A DNA stretch of 64,000 bases from Luzula sylvatica (taxonomy: Eukaryota > Streptophyta > Magnoliopsida > Poales > Juncaceae): the NCBI GenBank assembly GCA_946800325.1, contig OX326957.1, forward strand, positions 19,813,591 to 19,877,590, given 5' to 3'. How positions within the stretch are numbered: position 1 is the first letter of the stretch; each line of letters opens with the position of its first letter. The position numbers and the translations under genes are program-made. Shown piece after piece: positions 33,001 through 47,644 of the stretch. The notes beneath the pieces were generated by a model. That model saw only the letters and a program-made list of their open reading frames with translations, did no database searches and had not been told where the DNA came from.

Positions 33001-34711
33001 TTAATCTGGGCCTATGGGCCATCATTTGCATGACAATTTGAATTTTTTATTGCATTCTCATGTAATGAACAAAGTTTGCGTATATTTTCGTGTAACGAGT
33101 TATAATGAGAACTCCATATAATTACAATCATATTATAATATATATCTAACTATAATATAATTAGTGACATTATAATATAAAAAATAGTACCATTGAAATA
33201 ACAATTCATGTGTAGTTATTATTTGGCACACAATGTATATACACAATAATATTACAATTTTAATTGATGACATAATAATTACAAAAATATAATGGCAAAA
33301 TAACAATTGATGTGATTATTTTTATGTATTAAAATAGTATTCATATACCATATACCAATAAATAAATATCAACGTTAAAAGTTAATTACTATTTCGTTGC
33401 ATGATATACAACTAATTAAAATTAATAATAATATGATTATAGTTTATAGATTGATTATGTTTTAACTATTCTATAATTCTGAATTTTGAATGGTGTATCT
33501 CATAAAAAAAATATTTTGCTCTAAAATTACAATAAAACGGTTCGAACATGTAGATGTTCATGTCTATAAAAACATAATCAACATCCATAAAATTAAATAT
33601 TACATAAAGTATAAAATATGATGATAACAGTAAATGTGCATGACTATAAAAATGTAATCAACATCTATAAAATTAATTGTTACATAAAGTATAAAATATG
33701 ATGAAAACATTATCTGATGGTTTTAATGCAGTCAAGTGTCGTGTTTAAATGTATACCACGAAACTATGTAAATAATAAAATATATTTTTATTGCATAACA
33801 CAGATAACATTATTATTTTCTCATCAATATTATCGTCCAAATGAAGCAAGCTATTTAAGACATCCAAATAACAAAATCATAACAACCATTGTCAAACAAA
33901 GTTTCTTTGAAGGTCTTAATATTATAATAGCACTCTTCAAATCAATATTATGTATATCTGAAAATAAATTCATCAAAAATTATCGAGCATGTATATCGAA
34001 AAAGTTTCAAATATTATTTGTAGTCATACAGAAAAAATGGCATAGATAAATACATTTCTCCAATTTCATGAAATCAAAATTCCATCTTCAGAATAAAAGA
34101 TTTAAGGTCACGCATACAAAAATATATTTTGGATTACTACCACTCACTGAATGGGCTGAAACTTGTTTTTCTCTGAAATATTTTCATTTTATTCTTATCT
34201 AGATTAAAACCCAAAATACAAAAAAACCAGGCTTCTTAGGCCTACTTTGGGGCTGGGTCTGTGTATCAAACATTAATTTTCAGTTTTCCTTCGTGATCAT
34301 CTCTTTTATTTTTTTACTTTCGCTCTTTTTTTCTTTTGATTTTATTGGTTTGTGTATTTTTTTTTTGCAAACAATGTGGCATCCTATTATTATATATAAA
34401 TAACGAAGCAAGAACATAAGTGGCTTTAATTTATTTTATGATACACTAAATTCAATAATTTTCGATTTTCAATAAAAACCACAATCACTCAAAATTGATT
34501 TAAATATTTCTATTGTTACTTCTGCATAGTCCGTTTTAAAATCAGTGACGCAAAATCGATGGTTATAAAAAATAATTATAAACCGTACACTCTATTATTA
34601 TTATTATTATCAAACCCATCCTTGATAACTAAATTTGAATATTTCAAGGACAAAATGAATGACTTATAATTTAATCTCCTCCAAACACCACCAGTACGTA
34701 CTCTCGAATTT
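33001..34711. other. A+T-rich DNA, no recognised gene
   Basis: The longest frame (33717-34049, 110 codons) has no recognisable domain and A+T-driven composition. Its 3' part (33971-34075) is duplicated at 37843-37950. Two near-identical short stretches around TAAAATTAA.TATTACATAAAG lie at about 33590 and 33670. Confidence 0.45.
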
Positions 34712-37700
34712 CGTTGTCGTTAACGGTGACGGGGCTCTTAGCGAGCATCTTTTCGGAGTTCCATATACAAATTTTTCTGAATGGTTGGTCAATTTCAGTT
34801 TTACATAATGATAATCTTTTTGATTTTTTCTTTCCCAATATATTTTTTTTGCTTGTGCTGAGCATACATAACGTCAAATTATAAAACTAAATTGGAATTA
34901 GCAAAACTGTTCACAGAAACCTTTTCATCAGTAAATAGGAATGTAATTCTTTGATTATCAATATTTCTTTTTTTGTTTTTAATTTCCTTCAATATTTTAA
35001 CCATTTTCTTGAATAATAAAACAAGAACATATATGTTGTTTTATTTAGGATACAATGAACTCATTAGTTTCCGATTTAAATAAAATCCAAAATCACACAT
35101 ACATAATGATATGTCACGACTATTGTGTGGAAAGGGTATATTTCATGAAATATATTTTTGATAACAAGCGAGAAATGCACATCGTATGAACCGAAATCTT
35201 ATGTGAACGAATAAAATGTTTTAGGTGGTGATAATTTTAAGCATTCGTTCAACAATGACAATGAAAATTGTTCTAGAAGTCAATACTAATTTAGTTATGT
35301 AATAATGTAGAAAAATATTATTATAAAAGTTTTATTTTGGTTGATAATGTTTTAAAAACAATATATTATATATATTTAATTAATAAAAAGGAAAGGAGTT
35401 GTGAAATGAATATATTTCCGTATTTTTATTTTTGTAGATTATACCTTAACTATTCAACATCAATCATTCAAAAAATATTTAAATGAATCTCTTTAGAGTT
35501 ATGGACTTATATTTATTTTATATTTTGAAAACATGTAACATCTTTAAATATAACAAAATAGTAGCAATTTTAATAATTTAAGATATTCGGTTGAGGATTC
35601 AACAATAATGCAAAATCAGAAAACCCAATAAAACCTAATCAATAAACTAAAATTCCATCTCAGCCCGAAACAAAACGAGAAATTCTAAATTGGAATGACT
35701 AAAAAATTGTCGAGATAATTAGAATTTTAATCTACCGTATATTGATTATTTAATTTTATTAACTGAGAGCAAATATTGGAGAAAATATTCACTAATTACA
35801 CAAGATATAATTGATTGTTATAAAAATATATCAAATAAAAGTAAATATAAAATTATCAGGATCATGAGAAAAAGTTCCCCGGTATGTTGATAATAATTTT
35901 AAGCTTATACTCAAAACCACCCAACCTAGCATCTTATTATAAAGAAATATTGAAATTATCAAAACCATTTTGAGCTGCAATAAACGTGAGGTTTGAATTT
36001 TTTTATCTTTAATTTCCTTCAATATTTTAACCATTTTCTTGAATAATAAAACAAGAACATATGTGTTGCTTTATTTATGATACAATGAATTCGTTAGTTT
36101 CCGATTTTTATAAAATTCAAAGTCACACGTTCAATGTGACAAATGCATATCTTATGAATTCATTAGTTTCGATGTTTATAAAATTCAAAGTCACACGTTC
36201 AATGTGACAAATGCATATCTTATGAATTGGAATATTACGTGACATTTATAAGGTTATGGGAACGATTATAACTTTTTTGGATGGTGATAATTACATGTTT
36301 TCTATTAATAGGAGGATTATTATTTTTAAACGATAATGGTAATTATTCTCATATTCCTTTTTGAATAATTTATAAATAACAAGTTATATCTAATACAACA
36401 AATAAATCACAAAAGAGAAAAAAATATATGAAAGAATTTTTTTTTGAAAAAAGAAAACCAGATGATGATTGATCATTCTAAATAAATATTGTTCTTCGAC
36501 AAATTTTATACTCATGGGAATTCTATCAAATTCATGAATATATAAGTAGTTGATTGTTATTTAGAAATTACAAATTAAGAAAGACCATAAAATTGTCATA
36601 ACAAAACAAATATGACCAACATGTTATTAGTAACTTGTTAGCATGTAATTATCATCATCTATTTTCAAAACATGTTAATTATGTTTTTTTATTGTGATAA
36701 AAAATATATATTTGTATGATAATATTTTTTTCTCTTTTTTTCGGACGTGTATGTGGACAATTGTTTTTGAAAAATTATAGGGGTCAAATTGGAAAAGGAT
36801 GCAATATGTACGGATTATCGGGTGAGAGAGGTGGAGTTAATTTACAGAGAATACTTACACGGTGGACAAGAAGGTTGAGAAGTATCGATACTGATATCGT
36901 ACGAATTTTAGAGATAGCAGTCCTGAAATCGTACCAGTTTTGACAGATACCGATAGCGGTACCATACCAGTTTTGGGAGATAGCAGTACTAAGATCGTAT
37001 CAATTTTGAGAGATACCGGTAGCGGTATCGTACCAGTTTTGAGAGGTACGGATCAAAAAGGTTATTTTGTTGGGAGACGTGTTAAAGGTGGTTGATGGAC
37101 TTTTAATATTACGAAGACCTGTTCGATAAAAAAAATTGAATATGATTTGAATAATATTACATTAGCTATATCACTGGATAATATTGGTATTATTGTGCAT
37201 GATTAAAATTTATGTTATTTATATATTGTTTGTTGTTGCAATATTTTGTGAAAAAAAAAATTCTCTTGCTATATGTGGCTCAAAAGCAGGGGCGAATCCA
37301 GAAATGAATATTAGAGAGGAGCCGAGTTAAATTAATTAACTAAGAACATTTCAATTAATAAATATAACTTAATATTTTGATCATAAAATGATAACACAAA
37401 AATAAGATAATATTACCAATCTATAATAAACATCCAAAATACGCTAATATAATAAATACATAATTAAAACAAACTATTTATTTAAGACGAAAAGGGATAC
37501 ATCTTGTTTGCATCATATCGAAATCGTCTAATAATTTATCGATCAGAAAGTTTGGGCAATCTACATTTTATTTCGAAGTTTCGTTTTAACGATCTTCATT
37601 GCGTAAAAAGCACGTTTCATTGTTGCCGTTGAAACCGGCAACGTTAAAACAAGACGTAAAAGTCTATCAATCAAATAAAATATTTTCGATTTTCCAATTC

Positions 37701-37842
37701 TAACTAGCGTTTGACATAAATTAGATATGGTAAATAAATCTCGCAACTCGGGGTCAATTGGCACATCAATTTCATAATGTTGGCAATTGACATCTTAAAA
37801 GAGTTCTTTCATACTCATTAAAATTCATCGGGTAAAATTTCT
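34712..37842. repeat. 3.1-kb direct duplication, copy 2
   Basis: Collinear with 28168-31260. Contains a private tandem duplication of about 80 bp (36085-36160 repeated at 36165-36235). It ends inside the hAT transposase remnant at GGGTAAAATTTCTC, where an unrelated duplicate of 33971 onward is joined. Confidence 0.88.
37291..37842 (-). pseudogene. Second, truncated hAT element and transposase remnant
   Basis: Left end CAGGGGCGAATCCAG, then the minus-strand dimerisation block (RLVLTLPVSTATMKRAFYAM, KIVKTKLRNKM, then a stop). Relative to 30848-31372 it carries an extra base near 37783 (frameshift), a premature stop after KLRNKM, and loss of everything beyond 37842 including the right terminus. 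Confidence 0.8.
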
Positions 37843-38330
37843 CAAAAATTATCGAGCATGTATGTCGAAAAAGTTTCAAATACTATTTCTAGTCATACAG
37901 AAAAAATGGCATAGATAAATACATTTCTCCAATTTCATGAAATTAAAATTTTTATTTTTCTTTGATTGGATACGTTTTAAATAATAAAACAAGAACATAT
38001 GTGTACAGTGAATTCGTTAGTCTTCGATTTTTATAAAATTCAAAGTCATACATTCAATGTGACAAATGCATATCTTATAAGTTCGAATATTAGGTGACAT
38101 TTATAGGGTTATGTGAACGATTATAACTTTTTTTTTTGGATGGTGATAATTAAATTTTTTGTATTAATAGGAGGATTAATTTTTTTAAACGACAATGACA
38201 ATTATTCTCATATTATTTTTTGATAATTTAGAAGTAACAATCAGTTATATCTAATAAAACGAATAAATCACAAAAGAGGAAAAATATATGAAAGAAAAAA
38301 TCTTTGACAAAAGAAAATCAAATGTTCATT
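37843..38330. repeat. Mosaic of two duplicated pieces
   Basis: 37843-37950 copies 33971-34075 (ATTATCGAGCATGTAT.TCGA). 37980-38330 copies part of the R-family block of 29475-29840 (TTCGTTAGTCTTCGATTTTT onward). The joins are sharp. Confidence 0.8.
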
Positions 38331-39465
38331 CTGTTGATTCAAATTTTCTAAGATTTGATTATCTCAAAATAATGTTGATAATACTAATTTATTTGCGGGA
38401 GTGGCATTTATAGAGATAGAAGACGTAACCCACAAAAGGATAAAAAGAAGAATCAATACGTCGGAAGTCAAGACAGTGAAGAAACGATGGCACAAAAACG
38501 CATGATCAAGTGAAGACATCAAGTCATTTCTGTAAGTTGGGGTATCACATAAATCACCAAAATAACTTACAGGAGATATAGGTATAAAATGCAATAAGAA
38601 GATCAAGATAAACATAAGCAAAAATCATTCAACAATAGCAAGGACATCGATGATCAAAACGTCGAAGAACATCGAAGAATCGCAAAGAAGATCAAGACGT
38701 CGAAGCATCGTGAAAAATCACATAATCAAGACATCGAAAATTTCGCAAGTTGGGATATCAAAATAATCACCAAAACAACTTAAATGAGAAATAATTGTGT
38801 TAACAGCAAAAATTTGGGCACAATGTGGAGAATGAGAAGAATTGAGGGAAATGAAAGGACGAGATGACAAATAAAATAAAATAAATAAATGGGGGGTTAA
38901 AGGTAAAAAAAGTAAGGAAATGAATCTGACCCCTCCACAAGACGCGTAAGAAGAGCAGTTTTGAACTGGTGAACTCCACGTCCAGTCGACATCGGGTCGA
39001 GCGTGTGTGCCTTCTCGAACGCATAGAACCGACCTGAATTAATTCCACAAAAGCCCAACAGAAACTATATATTTTGTAAATTGCCCCAATTATGTTAATT
39101 GATCAAATTGGGTAAGAATTAATTAATTTGTTAACAGAATTGGAAAATACAGATATATCAAGATGACAATTTTCACTGCTTGCATTTACTTTTATATCCA
39201 CAAATTAATAGAAAGTAATAAAAATGACAGCAAAAAAAAATGTATTGTTTTTGGTAATATGAAGTTATTTCAGTGTATCTGTATTTAATTTAATCTTAGC
39301 AACTAATATGAAGTAGTGAATAAAAGTTATAAAATATTATTCAGGGTTATGTACGCATAAATCCCTCAAATCAAATCCGCCATTGGTGCATTTTCATCTT
39401 CTTCTACCAAACACATGGAATGAAAACTTAAACGAAACTCATGAATGAATACAGTGAAGAGACAC
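38331..39465. other. Spacer, possible decayed LTR
   Basis: 38332 begins TGTTGATTC and 38803 ends GTTAACA, with ATCAAGAC/ATCGAAGA repeats between, which recalls a solo LTR. No matching flanking duplication was found, so this is weak. The remainder shows nothing recognisable. Confidence 0.25.
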
Positions 39466-39469
39466 GCAG

Positions 39470-39583
39470 AGAGAAGCAACGAGTCGAAACTCGCACCGAA
39501 CACGTTCGTGTACGAGATGCCATTATCGTTCGCAGTAACATAACCGTCGAAAAACGCATATTGAATAGGAAATTCAGGGGAAT
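39470..39583 (-). pseudogene. GH17 (endo-1,3-beta-glucanase-like) exon scrap
   Basis: The minus-strand frame reads SPEFPIQYAFFDGYVTANDN, followed by GISYTNVFGASFDSLL. Plant GH17 glucanases carry a motif of the form YAFFDG...DNG..Y.NVFDA..D.L shortly before the catalytic region, from memory. Homology stops at both sides and no neighbouring GH17 exon was found. The LINE inserted at 39696 lies just upstream in gene orientation. Confidence 0.45.
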
Positions 39584-39695
39584 TTTAAAATCCTAAAAAG
39601 GCATTTCCATCCAAAAAAATGTCTTCAAAATCATCAATTTAATATTTCAAAAACCTCAACCATTATTTTCACAAAACCAAACGAAAAACAAAATT

Positions 39696-40681
39696 GCCTA
39701 ATACGTTGGGATAAGGTATGCCTTCCGAGGAAAAATGGAGGATTAGCCATACCGAATCTCAAAATAAAAATGACGCGTTACTAATAAAACACCTCTGGAA
39801 CCTAGACAACAAATGAAATGAGTTATGGGCCACGACTCTAAATAAGCTATACGGCATAGCGAATACCCAGGACCTCGCGAACTACCCTCCGAACGCACTA
39901 TCCTTTTTCCTAAAATCTCTACAATCGTTAATACCCTTATATCAATCGTCGATTGATACTGCACCCGATGGACTAACTTGGAAATGGTCCCCCAATGAAA
40001 TGTTTAGTACCCATAACACATACCACTTTCTAATAAATCCGGGCATTTTGTCAAAATGGCAAGTAGAGATTTGGACCCTCAAAATACCACCTAAACTTAA
40101 GATCTTTTTGTGGCTCGCTTTTGAAGAACGACTAAACACATGCGATATACTACAAAAAAAAAGGGTGGCCCAATGATGATGGAAATTGCAAATTATGTGC
40201 ACGAGAACAAGAATTGGTAACACATCTCTTCGCACATTGCACATTCACACGAGCGGTGTGGAACTTAATACGTCATGCGACGAATATGACAATACGGTTC
40301 GTGCCCCAACCGAATCTCTTCCAAATATGGAAGTTTCATAGATCGAAGTTGCGGGAAGTACTCAAGCTAGACTGGGACCTAATATGGGTAGCCATAAATT
40401 GGGAAATATGGAAGGAAATAAACGTTAGGATTTTCAACAGGAAATCAACAACTCCCATGCAAGTAGCACAAAGGGCGTGCATCACGGCACAACTCTGGAG
40501 AAAGGCTAATCCTCCAAAATAATACAACTCCGGTTCGCTCTTGCAGTAGTTTGTAGCTCTTTGTTACTTTCTCTTGTCCTATCTTTATTTTTATCTTTAT
40601 TTTTTATTTTCTTCTCTCATGTAAATAATTAACCATTATTTATAAAAAATTCGAAACCTTTGGTATTCTTTAAAAAAAAAT
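39696..40681 (+). mobile_element. 5'-truncated L1-type LINE with target-site duplication
   Basis: Flanked by the perfect 13-bp repeat GAAAAACAAAATT (39683-39695 and 40682-40694) with an A-tail at 40672-40680. The insert encodes the C-terminal part of a plant LINE ORF2: DKVCLPRKNGGLAIPNLK, then the zf-RVT zinc-binding region (WTLKIPPKLKIFLWLAF, CKLCAREQELVTHLFAHC). The reading frame is broken by a frameshift near 39775, a TGA near 39814 and an extra base in the A/G run near 40160. Dead on arrival: no reverse transcriptase or endonuclease domain. Confidence 0.92.
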
Positions 40682-40798
40682 GAAAAACAAAATTAACCAT
40701 TCACCAAATCATCCACAAGACAAAATCCAGAATACTCACAAAATAAAATCAAAATCAAAATAAATATTCATCCCCATCAAAGTTCAAACCTTCCATCT

Positions 40799-41235
40799 AT
40801 TTTACTTTTGTCTTCTTTGCTCGAGTCTTTAAGAGCAAATACACTGCTGTCGCCAGGAGAACAAGGCCCGTGCAATTTATTACCCCCATCTGGCCATCTA
40901 CAAATATGAACAAATAAACAAACAATTTAAATTTAAATTATTAACTTTATTTCATATTAATTAACTTGGAACTTACAATATTTGATGCCACATTTTCGAT
41001 TATGGGGGATGCGTCAGACATGCTGCTGGGGATACTATCGCTCGGTTAGTTTGTTCAATAGTGCGAGGGGACTCATCGACACCTTCATTGCTTCTCTCCT
41101 ACAAATATATATTTATTAAATATTATATTCATTATCAAATCATTTAATATAATAGTGCGAGGGGGCCGATACGTTTTCTAGATGTGGTTCTTCAACTCTC
41201 CTAGACAAACTTTCGTTATTGTGTGTATTTTCCTA
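40799..41235 (-). pseudogene. Broken end of a multi-exon gene with a C-terminal membrane segment
   Basis: On the minus strand, exon-like blocks are bounded by good splice signals. Block 41098-40977 follows a TTTGTAG acceptor and ends at GTAAGT; block 40897 onward follows another TTTGTAG. One frame of the last block reads MGVINCTGLVLLATAVYLLL, then KTRAKKTKVK and a stop, a hydrophobic segment with a basic tail like a tail anchor. An upstream block near 41180-41235 is acidic and Ser-rich. The middle block has a stop in its best frame, so the gene is damaged. The family is not recognised. Confidence 0.3.
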
Positions 41236-41369
41236 TAAAAATAAAAAAAAATCGAACCATAAATATATAAATACAAATAATTTACAACATATCTATATAT
41301 ATTTACTATGATTAAATTCTGTTGTTTGTCGTGTGTTCTCTTATATTTTTTCATACCGGATTCATTGTA

Positions 41370-41640
41370 TTTTTATTTTTTCATCTTTAATTTCCTTCAA
41401 TATCTTATCCATTTTCTCAAATAATAAAACAAGAACACATATGTTACTTCCTTTTATGATACAATGAATTCATTAGTTTTTCGGATTTTAATAAAACCCA
41501 CAATCACGCATACAACATGACATGTCACGATTATTGTGTGGAAAGAACAGATTCCATGAATTATAATTTTTTATCATAATTAATTAGTGATAAATGCGTA
41601 CCTTATGAACTGAAATCTGAAATCGTACGTGTTATTTTTT
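41370..41640. repeat. R-family copy
   Basis: AATTTCCTTCAATATCTTAT through ATGACATGTCACGATTATTG and CTTATGAACTGAAATCT, matching 42895-43140 closely and the copies further upstream more distantly. Confidence 0.75.
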
Positions 41641-41644
41641 AATG

Positions 41645-41945
41645 TATCTCATTTGATACAAATACATATCCGATATCCGATATCTGGTTTCGAATACGAA
41701 TATAGATACGAATACGGATACAAATATATTATTCGATATCCGATATCCAATTTCGGAAATGAATACGGATACGGATACGATATCCGGTATCTGATATCCG
41801 ATTCCGAACACGAATGTAATATTCGATATCCAATATGAATACTTTATATGATATTCAATATTCGATTGCGAATACAAATGCGGTATCTGATATCTGATAT
41901 AAATACAAATATGAATACGGTATACGGTATTCGACATTCATTAAA
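41645..41945. repeat. Degenerate GATATCC/GAATACG simple repeat
   Basis: Repeated CCGATATCCGATAT, GAATACGAATA and GGTATCTGATA motifs on both strands. It may be the remains of an element like 20248-22002, whose arms use GGATACGG, but no ends could be defined. Confidence 0.5.
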
Positions 41946-42589
41946 GTTGAAATAAGATAATTATAAAAAAAAAATCTATCGTGTTTTATTTAATCATGAA
42001 AGTTAAATTGAAATTTAATTGAGTTGCGATTGTTTATATATATACTATAATGAATTGTAGAAAGTACAATAAAATTATCATTTCATGTTTTGGTTTCACT
42101 ATAAAATATATAATAAATGAAATATGAAAGTTACATAAAGATAATATATCATATTTTCTTTATAAATTAGTGCATGTCGAAAATTTGTTACGGATATTTT
42201 TATAGATTAATAAAAATATATTATTGGTGACTATATTATTAATTATATTAAGTACAAGTCAAGAATTAATTTTGTGTTGTACCATCATAATATTCAAAAA
42301 TTATATTAAAATATTAAAATAATAAACAAGCTCAATCAAAGATAAAAAAAAATATTAGGAAAAAAAAATGTGATACTGAAAATGAAATAAAAAAAATAAT
42401 AATTTATTTTTATTCTCTTCAATCCAAGTAAAAATCCAACCGCTTCTAAATTATGAAAACTCAATAAGAAAAAAACATGATTTCCTAGGAATTTATTAAT
42501 TTATGATTTCATAACTATAAATCATAAACCATGGCCAAACACCATAACTTGATTCCTACCAAAACTCATCATAAACTCCACTATCGTGC

Positions 42590-43250
42590 AGCCCAAATAG
42601 TGGTGGAACTCTTAACAAATACTTTTTTAGGAAATTGAATTGAAGAACTATTGCAACAGTGTGTCATTTTGAATTTTACTTGATGACGATCTTGATTTTA
42701 TTTGTTGTGTATTTTTTTTGCAATAATATGTCGTTCTGAGTTGCAGTATTCGAATATAAAACGCTCTCTTTTCTTCTTTTGATATTTTTGCAAGCAATGC
42801 GGCATCCTATTATATAGAAAGAACGAAATGATCAAAATCATTTCAATGAATTTTTTGATTTTTCATATCGGATTCAATGTATTTTCATTTTTCAATATTT
42901 AATTTCCTTCGATATCTTATCCATTTTCTCGAATAATTAGACAACAACACATATGTTAGCTTCATTTTACGATACAATGAATTCATTAGTTTTCGATTTG
43001 TAATAAAATCCACAATCACACATACAGCATGATATGTCACAACTATTGTGTGCAAATGACAGATTCCTTGAATTATATTTTTTATTTTTTATAATAATTA
43101 ATTAATGACAAATGCATATCTTATGAACTGAAATCTGAAATCGTACGTGTTATTTTTGAATGATAATGACAATTATTCTCATATTCTTATTTGATCATTT
43201 CGATAACAATCAATTATATCTAATACGATAAATAAAAATGATAAAATCTA
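42590..43250. repeat. R-family copy adjoining the aminotransferase 3' end
   Basis: 42655-42800 resembles 32165-32280. 42895-43250 resembles 41380-41640 and the other R copies. The repeat therefore reaches to about 130 bp from the aminotransferase stop codon. Confidence 0.7.
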
Positions 43251-43379
43251 TAATTTGATTACACAATCGACGAGAGTATCCAATTCTTAAGAACATATAT
43301 TTACTCACTCCAATTAAACCCAACACCAAATTATGATTTATGAATATTACAAATCAACCCCTTAACTTCCCACAAATTT

Positions 43380-45799
<2,420 letters not shown>

Positions 45800-45868
45800 G
45801 ATTGATCTTCAAAAGAGTAGTAATTCCAAAAAGAGCAAGAAACTAGCAATGGAGAATCGATGAGCAAG

Positions 45869-45874
45869 TATATA
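45869..45874 (-). promoter_or_regulatory. Possible TATA box of the aminotransferase gene
   Basis: TATATA (CTATATAC on the minus strand) 70 bp upstream of the ATG. It would leave a short leader of about 40 nt. Confidence 0.35.
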
Positions 45875-46025
45875 GTAATAGAGTAAGTAGAATATTGAGT
45901 CAGTGTATTTGTCTTATTCTGGTTATTTTTATTCGGATAATGCAATGAATGTCTGTAACCTCTCGTTTTTCTATTCCATTTTAAGTCTCATTAGTCCATG
46001 ATGAACCAAACCATTAAGAACAAGC

Positions 46026-46031
46026 CACGTG
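46026..46031. promoter_or_regulatory. G-box 1 in the divergent promoter
   Basis: CACGTG within GCCACGTGTG, 227 bp upstream of the aminotransferase ATG. G-boxes bind bZIP/bHLH factors and are common in light-regulated promoters. Confidence 0.5.
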
Positions 46032-46136
46032 TGAAGATAGAGGTATATGATTGGCTGGGTGTATGATTGACCGGGAATAAAATTAGGTGGAATAGTCGGA
46101 AATTGGGAGGGATAATTGGGAAGGAAATGGAGGCCA

Positions 46137-46142
46137 CACGTG
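46137..46142. promoter_or_regulatory. G-box 2 in the divergent promoter
   Basis: CACGTG within CCACACGTGG, 106 bp from the first, in the middle of the 621-bp space between the two divergent start codons. Confidence 0.5.
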
Positions 46143-46420
46143 GAGATCAGGATTGAGAGAATAATAATTCTTGAACAAGTGTGGTGGAGAAAACTGGATA
46201 CTGATAACTGGAGGAGAATTAACGGGCTGAATTTTCACTTTCGGATTCTGGGCTCTGTAAGATCCATTAAACCCAATCCATATTTCCGTATCCAAGAACG
46301 GGAAGTCCGGAATTCAGATTCCCTCCGAAGGAGATAAATCCGAGAACTGAAACATCAGATTGTTACCTGGCCCGAGAGAACTCGAGAAGCCATTTTTACA
46401 TAACACGAAATCAGGTGGAA

Positions 46421-47027
46421 ATGGCGGAATGTGGGAAGGAGGAGAAGATGGAAGGGTTCGTGTATAGGATAAGCACGCAAGATGAGTGGGATGAGCTTCG
46501 AAATAATGGATCTACCCTCGGCGGTGATCTCGATCGTAGAACTAAATGTATTCATCTCAGTGATCTTAATCAGGTACGTATTGCTCATCCTAATCATCTG
46601 ATCTTCAATTTTGTCTTCGATTTCATTCTTGGAGATTGATTTTTAGCAGTTCGTTAAATTACGACTAAAACTTGTTATTTTGCCATTTGTTGATGTTCTC
46701 GATGATGCAGGTAAAAATGGTATTGGGAAATTTCTTCACGGGAAGAGACGATCTTTATTTGCTACAAGTAGACATTTCTAAGGTACATTAAAATTGGAAA
46801 AAATTCAAATTCGATATTCGAATCCATAATTTTGATTGAATTGAATTTTTTGATTATTTCAGATTAAGGAAGGATTAATATACGAATCGACTGACGGATC
46901 GAACTATTTCCCTCATTTATACGGCCCTGATCGCAGTTTCATACCTCTATCAATAAATTCCATCGTAAAATCCGAAAAATTAGTGCTGACAAACAATGAT
47001 TTCACTTGCTCCCTACTTGATTCTTAA
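46421..47027 (+). CDS. DUF952-family small protein, three exons
   Basis: Exons 46421-46573, 46711-46782 and 46863-47027, all phase 0 with GT-AG introns; 129 aa. The family (Pfam DUF952) is found in bacteria and plants; its biochemical role is not established to my knowledge. Family hallmarks are visible: a start region FVYRISTQDEWDELRNNG, the GGDLDRRTKCIHLSDLNQV block (usually ...D..FIHLST..QV), NFFTGRDDLYLLQVD in exon 2, and YFPHLYGP in exon 3. ATG 46421 (MAECGKEEKMEGFVYRIS) starts just before the domain. No signal peptide or membrane segment is seen, so it is probably cytosolic. It is divergent from the aminotransferase. Function unknown. Confidence 0.88.
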
Positions 47028-47356
47028 TTTTAATCTCCTCAATTTTGTGAATTACTTGTAATTTAAATTTCAATTTCAATTTCGAATAAGAATGTTATAA
47101 CTATTAAAGCCCAAATTTGCCCAACCTTATTCTTAATATTAAATCTTCATTATCACTGACAAATGGGACCATTTGTGACTGAGTTAGAGTTTATTATTGG
47201 CGCGTATTACCGGCCAGTACAGTGCTATATAGAATTGAATAATTGAACGTGGCACTTGCATGTACGAAGCGGCGGCGAAGTATTAAAGAATAATAATTTA
47301 TCCATATAAAATATAATTTAATTAATAAAATAATAATTTATGAAATTTAATCCAGC

Positions 47357-47362
47357 CACGTG
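47357..47362. promoter_or_regulatory. G-box upstream of the ERF gene
   Basis: CACGTG within GCCACGTGTA, 288 bp upstream of the ERF start codon. Confidence 0.4.
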
Positions 47363-47592
47363 TACAAGCAGTGAGTAAAAAGGGCGGCCGGTCAAACAAT
47401 CATTGGTCCCACCGTCTATTATTATTTGTCTACCACGCCGCTCCTGCACAATTTTAGCCACCCCCTCTAAACTATTCTATTCACATATCAAACCGTATTC
47501 AATACAACAAATTTATTATTCGCAATTATGAAAACTTCAAGGGTTGAAATAAAAACTACGAACTAACTATGCGTCTTCTACAAGCTCCTTCC

Positions 47593-47600
47593 TATAAATA
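47593..47600 (+). promoter_or_regulatory. TATA box of the ERF gene
   Basis: TATAAATA in CCTATAAATACCC, 45-52 bp before the ATG, giving a leader of only about 20 nt; a CT-rich stretch follows. Confidence 0.6.
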
Positions 47601-47644
47601 CCCGCCAACTACTTCAATCTTCTTCCTCTTTCTCTAAACCAGCA

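Noticed and set aside
33717..34049. 110-codon frame on the plus strand
   Set aside because: A+T-driven composition, no domain, and its 3' part is duplicated elsewhere as non-coding mosaic.
38332..38803. Solo LTR (TGTTGA ... TTAACA)
   Set aside because: The 5-bp flanks do not match and no TATA or second copy was found; listed only as a weak possibility in the spacer.
41645..41945. Tandem satellite
   Set aside because: No stable unit length; only degenerate GATATCC/GAATACG words.
46083..46337. Overlapping frames in the divergent promoter
   Set aside because: Opposed short frames without domains in a region better explained as promoter.
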